64,000 nt of DNA from Aricia agestis. Its lineage: Eukaryota > Arthropoda > Insecta > Lepidoptera > Lycaenidae. The stretch covers positions 2,998,501 through 3,062,500 of the forward strand of contig NC_056417.1 of the NCBI RefSeq assembly GCF_905147365.1. Reading direction: 5' to 3'. Below, one piece after another: positions 45,501-49,386 of the stretch. The translations under genes and the position numbers were made by a program. A model generated the notes under the pieces. It made no database searches, was not told where the DNA came from, and was given only the letters and a program-made list of their open reading frames with translations. The stretch's first letter is position 1, and the number at the start of each line of letters is the position of its first letter.

Positions 45501-48243
45501 TGTTAATTACTGAAATAAAAATATTGATATGTATTTTCTGAAACACTAATTTATTGTGCAAATATTACAAAATAACTGTTGGAATAAAAAAGAAATTAGA
45601 AATTGTAATTAAGAGCAGGCTGCCAAATTTTGCTGTGTTATCTAATAAGTATTACGATCTCGGAAGACGATTGACTCAAATGAAATTGAGATTTATTTAA
45701 TCATTGTATATTTATCTAACGGATATTTGGCTAACGGAAAACACGATTCACTTATTTTGACTCGATAGTTATATTTTTCGAAATTTTTCTGGGCTTTTCA
45801 ACAAATATCTGTTACACTTATTGAGTTACTATCATTAAATAACTTGCACTACTACATGCACACACTTTATAAAATAATAGCTAAAGGAAATATGAGTATT
45901 GTATTTAATTTTTGAGTAATCATCAAAAACATTTTTGGGACTTACGACCTTTACTTTCGTGCTGTAATGCGGGAACCGTTGTTACGCGATATTGTTCACT
46001 ATTAGCTGCAGCGTAGAGCACATTGCCCGGGAGCACGATTCATGGAATCATTGTATGACGATTGGAGGATAGCGGCGTGTGTAGGCGGGGCTAGCGTTTT
46101 GACAGTAGGCTCTTAAATTAAACTTTGATTTACTAACAACTAACAATACGAAATATTCTCTTGATTTTTGTTTGATGGTCGCGGACCGGATTTCAAGCCT
46201 TCGCGGGCCGAAGATGGCCCGCGGGCCGTAGTTTCCCCATCCCTGATCTATGACAAGGGCATAAGAACCAATAGATACAATAATTCTTAGCGAAGTGTTA
46301 GGGAAAAGTTATGTATACGACATTCCGGAGTTACCGCGGCCTTGCGTACGCGCACGCCTAAATTCCATTCCACAGCTTAACCTCATGTTGTGAACTTTCT
46401 ATTGTACTTGCTAAGTAGCTGCTTGAGTCAAATACGTTTGTGTGTAATGTCAACTACTTCGGTAAGAATTTTCCCAAAGCAATCGTTGCGCCAGTAGAAC
46501 GTAGATCAACCATGACTGGTGCATAATATTATAATGCTGATCCTTTTTTTTTTTAATTGCTGAAGGCAGGTCAAGTAGCTCTGATGTCACTGCGACCCTT
46601 GAGGATCTATTGTGACTCCTTCGCATTAGAGTACCGTCCCCAACCGTTTATACGTGGGAGAGCCATGCTTCGGCACGAATGGGCCGGCTCGACCGGAGAA
46701 ATACCACGTTCTCACAGAAAACCGGCGTGAAACAGCGCTTGCGCTGTGTTTCGCCGAGTGAGTGAGTTTACCGGAGGCCCAATCACCTACCCTATTCCCT
46801 TCCTTACCCTCCCCTATTCCCTTTCCTTCTCTACCCTCTCCTATTACCCTATTCCCTCTTAAAAGGCCGGCAACGCACCTGCAGCTCTTCTGATGCTGCG
46901 AGTGTCCATGGGCGACGGAAGTTGCTTTCCATCAGGTGACCCGTTTGCTCGTTTGCCCCCTTATTTCATAAAAAAAAAAACCCAATGCAGCTCATAAATT
47001 GAACGATGTGGTTGGGGTTGGTGCCACGAATTTCCTCTGTGGATGCGTATTCGTAGCGACCTAGGTGCCTGTTCCTGCTCTGTAGTAGAGCAGGACAGTC
47101 AAGGAGAAGGTGTATAGGTGTCTCATCCTCCTCCTCGCAGAATCTGCAAGTCGTTAAGCTACTAACACCTATTCTGTTAAGGTGCTTATTGAGCTTGCAG
47201 TGCCCAGTTAGGCTCCTGGTAAGGATTCTTAATTGATTCCTACCCATGGTGAGCACTATTTCAAAAATATTGATAATTGATAATATATTATATTTTTTAT
47301 TTTCTTAATTCTACATTATTTTATTAGATACCTATTTTACATAATATTTCCAATACGTTTGAAGCAGTTTCTAATTTATACACTACAAGGCATAGAAAAA
47401 TGTACACAAAGCTGCCTTCTTATCTACTGATCACTACGACATGGGATTAGAATCGGTTCCGGTTGGAATTTGGAACCCTATTAGAGACTTTTAAAGCTTT
47501 TTGGTCTCAAGAACCTAAAGGTTGCTTTAGCAAGCAATATTAGTAAGCAGTACAAACTACACTGCAGTAGTTTCTTCTACAAAGTGAAGATCTAGTTTGG
47601 TAGGTATTTCGATGATGGTCTTCAAAGAAGGTAGAAAAAAGCGATGAGCTACAAATAAATCCACGTCTCTACACTGGCTACTAAGGATACATACATCTGT
47701 CCCACTCTAACGTCACTGCACTGACTGCTGAGGATCATCCACCTCTTTCCACCGCATAAATCTATCTCATCTGCGATTCAACAGCGCTGATGAGAGATGA
47801 TCCTCAGCAGTCAGTGCACTGGGTGCTAAGAAACATTTCTCTACAATGCATACATCTGTCCCACTCTCACGTCACTGCACTGGCTGCTGAGGATCATCTA
47901 TCTCTTTCCACCGCATACATCTATCTCACCTGCGGTCCAACAGCGCTGACGAGAGATGATCCTCAGCAGTCAGTGCACTGGCTGCCTAGGATCATCTTTC
48001 TCTACAATGCATACATCTGTCCCATCACTCCCACTAGCACGTCTGCACTGAATGGCGACTGCTCATCATCTCTCTCTTTCTACCGCATACATCTATCTCA
48101 CCTGCGGTCCAACAGCACTGACGAGCAGCACGCGGGCGGCGCGGTGCACCTCGACGAGCTCGCCGGGCAGCGGGGCGGGCGCGCCGGCCGGCCGGAACCA
48201 CACCGCCGCGCCCGCGCTCCACTCCCCCCCGGGACCCGCCATC
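18355..48243 (-). CDS. Myo10A: Myosin XV-class unconventional myosin heavy chain (21 exons, 3' end open)
   Basis: Actin-based motor of the class XV family (vertebrate MYO15A, Drosophila Myo10A/sisyphus), which works in actin-rich protrusions such as filopodia and stereocilia. Joining 21 exons with consistent phases gives 2,287 codons: SH3-like N-terminus (about 1-60), motor (to about 755) with P-loop GESGAGKT (166-173), switch I around NHNSSRFGK (218-226), switch II DIFGFE (442-447) and Glu389 at the TEDS position, three IQ motifs (about 767-828), MyTH4 (about 905-1090), FERM-like part (to about 1180), disordered proline-rich part (to about 2040), and the class XV pre-SH3 segment (GRAKTVRIGKWRWPP, WKIRVRKEVF). 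Class XV is assigned on those last motifs and on domain order. The SH3, second MyTH4 and FERM are missing from the window. The ATG lies one base after an acceptor, so a leader exon exists upstream. Confidence 0.9.
18799..19039 (-). CDS. Myo10A: Myosin XV exon 20
   Basis: Follows a weak pyrimidine acceptor ...ttaaaccag and ends AAAG|gtaaag; enters phase 0, leaves phase 1 (about 2149-2228). Contains IVYDITSTAPSIRM and EWPFYFARLF, then AVLAVSHNAVTIGVKG. The last part looks like the beta-rich end of a FERM-like or PH-like fold that precedes the SH3 domain in class XV myosins. Confidence 0.85.
19324..19478 (-). CDS. Myo10A: Myosin XV exon 19 (pre-SH3 signature)
   Basis: Acceptor tctctttcgtag, donor CAA|gtaagt; phase 1 in, phase 0 out (about 2097-2148). 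Encodes FITYARVPWKIRVRKEVFTP followed by NDPAILDLLYAQ. The WK.RVRKEVF..P motif is the strongest class XV tail marker in the window and separates this gene from myosins VII, X and XXII. Confidence 0.9.
19656..21841 (-). CDS. Myo10A: Myosin XV exon 18 (giant disordered tail exon)
   Basis: A 2,186-nt exon (about 1369-2096), far longer than its neighbours. Acceptor ctttgacag at 21,842; donor ATA|gtaagt at 19,655. From its 5' end it has three repeats each closing in IKGGG (nt about 21,660, 21,545 and 21,395), a Q- and L-rich helix (LQIQQQLLAQNQALQTLLAG), a proline cluster (PPPPPPPMPPP), the class XV motif GRAKTVRIGKWRWPP (nt about 20,870-20,905), a second proline cluster near 20,320-20,430, and a long highly charged stretch rich in RD, ER and DD. 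Probably mostly disordered. Several long open frames on the opposite strand are shadows of this exon. Confidence 0.9.
21910..21980. promoter_or_regulatory. Duplicated 18-bp perfect palindrome in an intron
   Basis: gcggtcgcatgcgaccgc occurs exactly at 21,910-21,927 and again at 21,963-21,980. The flanks are also alike (ccaag before, gc after). The centre-to-centre spacing is 53 bp, close to five helical turns, and the pair lies 70 bp upstream of the exon 18 acceptor. It could be a dimeric protein-binding site, a splicing-relevant hairpin pair or a repeat remnant. Confidence 0.5.
22903..23129. mobile_element. Foldback MITE with long terminal inverted repeats
   Basis: tgctaagtactcacatacgg then ttttgctcgat at the left, atcgagcaaaac then cgcatgtgagtacttagca at the right. 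The inner part repeats gagcc/ggctc and tcgatcga-like pieces. 227 bp, non-coding, in the intron between myosin exons 17 and 18. Confidence 0.8.
23397..23908 (-). CDS. Myo10A: Myosin XV exon 17
   Basis: Acceptor atgtctatatag, donor GTCAG|gtaatt; phase 0 in, phase 2 out (about 1198-1368). Encodes VPPPEPPKSRSPSIHHILEE then a charged, serine-rich linker (NLLGDNPAPPPNKLADLGLS, SRAYIEKSSEFGGV). Likely disordered; no domain recognised. Confidence 0.85.
24363..24529 (-). CDS. Myo10A: Myosin XV exon 16
   Basis: Acceptor tatttacaacag, donor CCACAG|gttaat; phase 1 in, phase 0 out. Completes EWAGCEYALDAVGEVETW, which matches the class XV segment after the first MyTH4 (pattern WAELAG.DYVLDLV in vertebrates), then turns into a proline- and arginine-rich linker (PPAPPPRASSVDSER). 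Confidence 0.85.
24742..24876 (-). CDS. Myo10A: Myosin XV exon 15
   Basis: Acceptor ttataacctcag, donor ACTG|gtaagt; phase 1 in and out. Encodes DTVHTVCVESWTTCERAAAA followed by GWSLTLEHNGQVT. This is the FERM F1-like (ubiquitin-like) strand-helix pattern that follows the first MyTH4 domain in class XV. Confidence 0.85.
25221..25405 (-). CDS. Myo10A: Myosin XV exon 14 (end of MyTH4)
   Basis: Acceptor tatatttatag, donor GATG|gtatgt; phase 2 in, phase 1 out. Completes LHKYLVRLISERANG across the junction, the last helix of MyTH4, then the linker RTPPTLLEWRADTTRPALQL that enters the FERM-like part. Confidence 0.85.
26257..26450 (-). pseudogene. Tandem partial copy of myosin exon 13 with two stop codons
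   Basis: A 194-bp unit repeating 26,451-26,644. It copies nearly all of exon 13 together with the donor region and the intronic block gtatctggttgcac (here gtttctggttgcac). In the exon frame Tyr (TAC) has become TAA and Gln (CAG) has become TAG. By hand count the remaining differences are about 11 synonymous and 4 replacement. It cannot be spliced as a replacement exon without truncating the protein. Confidence 0.8.
26482..26636 (-). CDS. Myo10A: Myosin XV exon 13 (MyTH4 core)
   Basis: Acceptor ttctttccaccag, donor CACAA|gtacgt; phase 0 in, phase 2 out. Encodes VVADYIASRGIQSRGLRDEI then LVQLCNQ and AFQPTPALHK. LRDEILVQLCNQ is the hallmark MyTH4 motif. A degenerate tandem copy follows at once in the intron. 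Confidence 0.9.
26780..26820. repeat. Short intronic foldback
   Basis: tgtgtttagtagatc and gatctactaaacaca form perfect arms around a short loop in the intron between exons 12 and 13. It could form a hairpin in the transcript. Confidence 0.7.
26870..26960 (-). CDS. Myo10A: Myosin XV exon 12 (MyTH4)
   Basis: Acceptor tttttttcag, donor AAAAG|gtgtgt; phase 2 in, phase 0 out. Encodes DQDFNDAVAIFKLILRWCDE then EARQK, the central MyTH4 helix pattern (AV.IFK.IL.). Confidence 0.85.
27050..27165 (-). repeat. RTE-like tail, family B
   Basis: Contains attcgtttatcgcgcgggaa, tttacgggatgaaaagtatc and tttcagcaaaatcggtta. It begins only about 20 bp from the donor of myosin exon 11, an unusually close insertion. 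Confidence 0.6.
27187..27350 (-). CDS. Myo10A: Myosin XV exon 11 (start of MyTH4)
   Basis: Acceptor ttttttctccag, donor GTCAG|gttggt; phase 0 in, phase 2 out. Encodes VSLPRDLQQFAFSKYSSVYF then RKHPITKPFLSKAAV, the entry to MyTH4 (F..YF..... P...PL pattern). Confidence 0.85.
27510..27555. repeat. Perfect intronic palindrome
   Basis: ccatcgctttctaagtaaatg and catttacttagaaagcga, then cgatgg, form a near-perfect 46-bp palindrome in the intron between exons 10 and 11. Confidence 0.75.
27756..27906 (-). CDS. Myo10A: Myosin XV exon 10
   Basis: Acceptor ttctttacag, donor ACTAAA|gtaaga; phase 2 in, phase 0 out. Starts with a highly charged helix (RRAAERREAEKAEKVKAE) that continues from the IQ region, then LEVPAELAFLLSKLDEYQ. 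The LEVPAELA.LL motif is shared with vertebrate myosin XV at the same place. Confidence 0.85.
27976..28050. repeat. Dispersed repeat shared with 58.0 kb
   Basis: The block tattcttgtcgcgatcaccg then gtgatcttatggggcttg is the reverse complement, with few changes, of 57,989-58,070 (caagccccataagagcaccg ...). Class unknown. Confidence 0.6.
28214..28380 (-). pseudogene. Tandem partial copy of myosin exon 9 (IQ region), frame open
   Basis: Copies 28,404-28,570 without indels at an offset of 190 bp. The frame of the exon stays open for 54 codons (RQRQRFVAVRRGVVRAQALV ...) up to AAG then TAG, where the live copy has AAG TAA in the same place just past its donor. About 13 codons differ synonymously and 10 by replacement. 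Only 26 bp separate it from the live donor, too short for an intron, and no acceptor in the right phase is visible, so it is probably not translated. Confidence 0.75.
28407..28610 (-). CDS. Myo10A: Myosin XV exon 9 (IQ motifs 2 and 3)
   Basis: Acceptor tatgtattacag, donor GCTAA|gtaagt (consensus); phase 2 in and out. Encodes IQ2 (VRIQSWWRGARQRQRF) and IQ3 (VRAQALVRGRRARARV), sites for calmodulin or light chains, then a charged helix REQRRRKLEAHAAA. The segment is very GC-rich. A tandem copy of its 3' part lies directly downstream. Confidence 0.9.
   Translation of the reverse strand, partial: ETVHRTPGLRRPYPVMVARCSPTSAVCDGTARRRACAGASTRTPRARPRASTAGATTTQVGGARGCG
28983..29121 (-). CDS. Myo10A: Myosin XV exon 8 (converter end and IQ motif 1)
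   Basis: Acceptor tgaatttccag, donor GCCAG|gtagat; phase 1 in, phase 2 out. Encodes YQLGAARVFIREALHRALE, the end of the converter, and the first IQ (LLQARTRGYLAR). Confidence 0.9.
29176..29250. repeat. hAT-like end fragment
   Basis: ctcaacctgcggctgcgggc and ggttgcggcccgtgac resemble hAT-type ends such as those of the 45.4-46.2 kb element (cgggccg...). Intronic and degenerate. Confidence 0.35.
29983..30071 (-). CDS. Myo10A: Myosin XV exon 7
   Basis: Acceptor cttataattacag, donor GCCA|gtaagt; phase 2 in, phase 1 out. Encodes RYLLKSTPARSTPYREICNS then ILAEMPPTGA, the lower part of the motor leading into the converter. Confidence 0.85.
30311..30371 (+). repeat. RTE-like end fragment, family B
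   Basis: ggtacggttcccgcgcgata, then gcgccacggagttgcc and ggcgtcatctagt, the fixed end of family B. It stops 8 bp before the copied myosin exon 6 fragment, a junction that may hint at how the copy arose. Confidence 0.55.
30380..30472 (-). pseudogene. 93-bp copy of the 3' part of myosin exon 6
   Basis: Aligns without gaps to 30,540-30,632 with six differences, five of them synonymous in the myosin frame and one Met to Ile (TGILDTIRIR instead of TGMLDTIRIR). The frame runs into TGA right after the copied part, and the donor of the live exon is not included. It therefore cannot work as an alternative exon. It lies 67 bp beyond the live copy. Confidence 0.8.
30532..30750 (-). CDS. Myo10A: Myosin XV exon 6 (motor, actin-binding and SH1 region)
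   Basis: Acceptor tttttttcag, donor TACAG|gtgaga; phase 2 in and out. Encodes ESMSRCNPWFVRCIKPNTDK and LRYTGMLDTIRIRQMGYPIR, the near-invariant region around the SH1 helix (general myosin form: NP.FVRC.KPN ... QLRY.G.L.TIRIR). Confidence 0.95.
31110..31412. mobile_element. 300-bp foldback-ended MITE, family I (copy 1)
   Basis: Ends aaccataaagttaatatacc / ggtatattaactttatagg and inner ctagcggaatagag / ctctattccgctag. A copy with the same length and internal sequence lies at 53,755-54,052. Open frames inside it are chance frames. It sits in the intron between exons 5 and 6. Confidence 0.85.
31789..32018 (-). CDS. Myo10A: Myosin XV exon 5 (motor)
   Basis: Acceptor tttttgttacag, donor GCCAG|gtatgc; phase 0 in, phase 2 out. 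Encodes VKHYAGQVWYNVEGFLDKNR then RGDVLELLCSSEVPL. HYAGQV.Y....FL.KNRD is a myosin motor hallmark. It also covers the loop 2 region, which carries few lysines here. Confidence 0.9.
32649..32783. mobile_element. MITE family H (copy 3)
   Basis: ttaccgccgtactcagagac at the left and ttccactctaagtgcgacag at the right, with the shared core tgacagataatgtgtagagc. Confidence 0.65.
33111..33228. mobile_element. Foldback MITE
   Basis: tttgccaccaggtgccgctt and ggtctatcgtgtcaa are mirrored as ttgacacgatataccc and agcggtacctggtggcg. It lies in the intron 40 bp from the donor of exon 4. Confidence 0.75.
33269..33432 (-). CDS. Myo10A: Myosin XV exon 4 (motor)
   Basis: Acceptor ccccattttccag, donor TTTGGG|gtaaat; phase 1 in, phase 0 out. 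Encodes VIQLLSKKPVGILHLLDDES and FLEKCHYNHALNELYSRPR, the relay/lower-50K pattern typical of myosin VII and XV motors (GIL.LLD.E..FP). Confidence 0.95.
33816..34921 (-). CDS. Myo10A: Myosin XV exon 3 (motor core)
   Basis: A 1,106-nt exon, about residues 131-499. Acceptor aataacctttgcag, donor CCAG|gtatgt; phase 2 in, phase 1 out. Carries the P-loop ISGESGAGKTESTK, switch I (PKNHNSSRFGK), ARVAHYLLEKSRI, NYHVFYELLAG, YFYLNQGG, ARDAFAKALYSSLFNWLV, switch II (LLDIFGFEDLEENSFEQLCI) and NYANETLQHYFNKHIFKLEQ. The residue 16 before DAFAK is Glu389, so the acidic TEDS condition is met. All catalytic elements are intact, so the motor should be active. Confidence 0.95.
34967..35133. mobile_element. GC-rich foldback MITE beside a splice acceptor
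   Basis: Arms of about 45 bp: cttcagtctcgaaatcagcg with ggcagaggggcgggagcgg, mirrored as cgctcccgccccgctgcc and cgctgatttcgagactgaag. The centre contains gcggcgcggcgcggcg. At 167 bp it is strikingly GC-rich against the AT-rich intron and sits 45 bp upstream of the exon 3 acceptor. No clear target duplication is visible. Confidence 0.85.
35493..35743 (-). CDS. Myo10A: Myosin XV exon 2 (motor start)
   Basis: Acceptor atttctcttccag, donor AGAAG|gtaatt; phase 0 in, phase 2 out. Encodes PQTYALQMGNGEEEGDQVWP then GVEDMTRLHDLHEAALLWNL and YTYAGSILVAVNPYRPVDNL. GVEDM..L.DL.E...L.NL and YTY.GSILV.VNPY are standard motor motifs. Confidence 0.95.
35937..36290 (+). repeat. RTE-like repeat fragment
   Basis: Contains gcccaagtgcgagttggact then cgcgcacgaacggttccg, and later gttattgagttacagcctgg then agacagacagacagacggac. 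This arrangement is common in degenerate insect non-LTR tails. No coding capacity remains. Confidence 0.45.
39426..39549. mobile_element. Foldback MITE, family F (complete copy)
   Basis: tacagggtttaacaaaacta then agtgataatacttcaggg at the left; ccccaaagtattatcactta then gttttttttacaccctgta at the right. A one-armed relative is at 6.6 kb. Confidence 0.8.
39796..41363 (-). mobile_element. Tc1-type DNA transposon, inactive
   Basis: Inverted ends match: cacaccggcaaaattagagg with aacat at the left and, on the other strand, cacactggcaaaattagcgg with aacat at the right; both are preceded by gatctaaac. The minus strand carries broken transposase pieces: VVHRNFQRFRETGSYVRRRE (helix-turn-helix part), VSDCTVRRRLKEV, HRRARLRFAREHQN and a WSTDVDPIEDVW-type catalytic-end motif. 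Stop codons (for example after RNRPQTAM) and frameshifts show it is dead. About 1.57 kb, close to the normal Tc1 length. Confidence 0.85.
42913..43348. mobile_element. Non-autonomous element of about 430 bp
   Basis: The ends are short inverted motifs, taagaggatactctagcccc at the left and ggtgtggactcctctta at the right. The interior pairs cacagcggaaaatctggcca with AT-rich sequence. No frame. Class uncertain. Confidence 0.45.
43411..43617 (+). repeat. RTE-like tail, family B (complete)
   Basis: Runs from atccatactaatattgtaaa, through tgtctgtctgtctgttacct, accgattttgctgtttggta and ggaaaggacataggatactt, to acggagttgcgtgcgtaatc. One of the two best-preserved copies in the window. Confidence 0.65.
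45417..46245. mobile_element. Non-autonomous hAT element with perfect target duplication
   Basis: The terminal inverted repeat cagggatggggaaac is matched at the other end by gtttccccatccctg, and the 8-bp target duplication atctatga flanks both sides (45,409-45,416 and 46,246-46,253). 829 bp, no transposase frame. TIR starting CAGGG and an 8-bp duplication are diagnostic of the hAT superfamily. Inner sequence gcgggccgaagatggcccgc also forms a short palindrome near the right end. Confidence 0.9.
46652..46980 (+). mobile_element. LINE 3'-tail repeat, family A (copy 5, full)
   Basis: Starts acgtgggagagccatgcttc and ends in poly(A), complete like the copies at 0.6, 10.2 and 63.1 kb. It is followed at once by an RNase H fragment in the opposite orientation. 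Confidence 0.75.
46981..47245 (-). pseudogene. Non-LTR retrotransposon RNase H C-terminal fragment
   Basis: The frame reads LTRSLTGHCKLNKHLNRIGV, then CRFCEEEDETPIHLLLDCPA and RHLGRYEYASTEEI. The pattern LTGH..LN.HL...G....CR.C.E..ET..H...DCPAL is that of the RNase H/zinc-knuckle end of retrotransposon polyproteins (I, R1 or jockey-like groups). It is 5'-truncated. The frame ends in the poly(A) side of the neighbouring family A copy. Confidence 0.7.
47691..48008 (-). pseudogene. Two tandem copies of the myosin exon 1 donor region
   Basis: Units of about 158-160 bp (47,691-47,848 and 47,849-48,008) repeat the live region 48,009-48,125. Each holds the last 23 or so coding bases of exon 1 (ctcgtcagcgctgttggacc), the donor and the intron start. 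In the middle copy the donor CAG|gtgagat is intact; in the outer copy it is changed to CAG|atgaga. Arms gcactgactgctgaggatca / tgatcctcagcagtcagtgc enclose each exon copy in a hairpin. Confidence 0.75.
48102..48243 (-). CDS. Myo10A: Myosin XV exon 1 (first coding exon)
   Basis: Acceptor tctcccttttccag, one base, then ATG at 48,242; donor CCGCAG|gtgaga. Encodes 47 residues beginning MAGPGGEWSAGAAVWFRPAG and ending VLLVSAVGPQ, an N-terminal SH3-like start as in other unconventional myosins. The acceptor one base before ATG shows that at least one non-coding leader exon lies upstream; I could not locate it. The long N-terminal extension of vertebrate MYO15A is absent unless coded further upstream. 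Confidence 0.85.
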
Positions 48244-49338
48244 CTGGAAAAGGGAGATGAGGGTCAGTGTTATGTGAGAGAGAACCAGCTGAAACAAATG
48301 GATGAGAGGTAAAAAAAAATCTTCACAATCACTCATAACAATATAAACGAGGAATGTTATGTCCTCGTTCAAAATCAGAAAGAATGTTAGCGTATAGGCC
48401 AGGCTGTCATTCTCTCTGAGATTGTAATATGAAACAGAAATAGCCGGGGTTGTACCAGAGAAAAATAATATAGAATATAGCTTGGAGGTTATTTGATTTT
48501 AATCATCCTAATCCTATATTTTGTTGCCCTATGGGCTATAACCGATGCGATGTTATGTGCATGTGTAACAACATTTTAATGACATATTATCCAGCGAGAC
48601 TAGAGCTAGGAATTAGGATTTATAATGCGAATTTATTGATACTATATCATAATTTTATCAGTAAGTTAGTTTATTCATGAGAGTCAGGAATTCCTCGACC
48701 GTTACCAAATCTACATAACAACGCGATCGACACAAATGCCAAATCGAGTTATTCGGCTAATGAGCTGCTAATTTTACGCCAACGCTTCGATTTAACGTCT
48801 CATTTGTCATGTATGGAATTCGATAGCATGTGAAGCTAGATTTGAAATCCAGGCTAAATTTTACTTTAACAATCCAGGCTAAAGTATGCTTAGAAACGTG
48901 ATAACTTCATTTTTTGACAGCTGTTTTGCATAAAAGTATAATAAACCGATTTTGCAAGGAAGCCTTTACAAACTTTCGCTTCGAGTATTATATTTAGTAA
49001 AAGATATAAAAGAATTTAAACTGTAAAATGACCATGCTAAACCAATAAAATTCGAAACAAACGTAATTAATATCATACTTCAAGGCAGTAAAACACGTAA
49101 ACCGTTTTTACTTTCGTCGAAATGTCGACTGTTTATATTTGGATGTGTTTACGAGTAACTAACAGCAATCATGACACGATCGTGGCGTAATCGCGTATCG
49201 GGTTACGGTTTCCCAGAAATCCGAATTGAATTACTCCACCGGGCATGCTACTTCAAATCTACGTCATTAGTAGGAGCCAGGAGGTATTTTTCGTAGATTT
49301 GGCATTGAAAACAAAATTGATTTTGTTTTTTAATTCGC
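48244..49338. other. Spacer between myosin exon 1 and the secreted proline-rich gene
   Basis: No exon is recognised. If the myosin leader exon is not here it must lie beyond 50.9 kb, which would put the proline-rich gene inside the first myosin intron. Confidence 0.4.
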
Positions 49339-49344
49339 TTTATT
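49339..49344 (-). terminator. Poly(A) signal AATAAA of the proline-rich gene
   Basis: AATAAA on the minus strand about 45 bp past the stop codon at 49,387. The 3' untranslated part would be very short. Confidence 0.6.
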
Positions 49345-49386
49345 AAATTTAATTTCAACATAAATAACTCTTAACTTTAAACGAAC

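Larger units (their letters stand above)
35760..47690. other. Large first myosin intron (12.4 kb) with transposon remnants
   Basis: Between exons 2 and 1 I find no further coding exon of the myosin. The stretch holds an RTE-like fragment, a family F MITE, a Tc1-type element, a long repeat at 42.9-43.3 kb, family B, a hAT element, family A and a LINE RNase H fragment (listed separately). A small foldback with arms gaatatttaaacca / tggtttaaatattc lies at 38,013-38,050. A 91-codon minus-strand frame at 41,577-41,852 is described under the rejected items. Confidence 0.6.

Noticed and set aside
47691..48125. CRISPR-like array of repeats
   Set aside because: Three units of about 160 bp that contain an exon end and donor; a eukaryotic tandem duplication without spacer logic.
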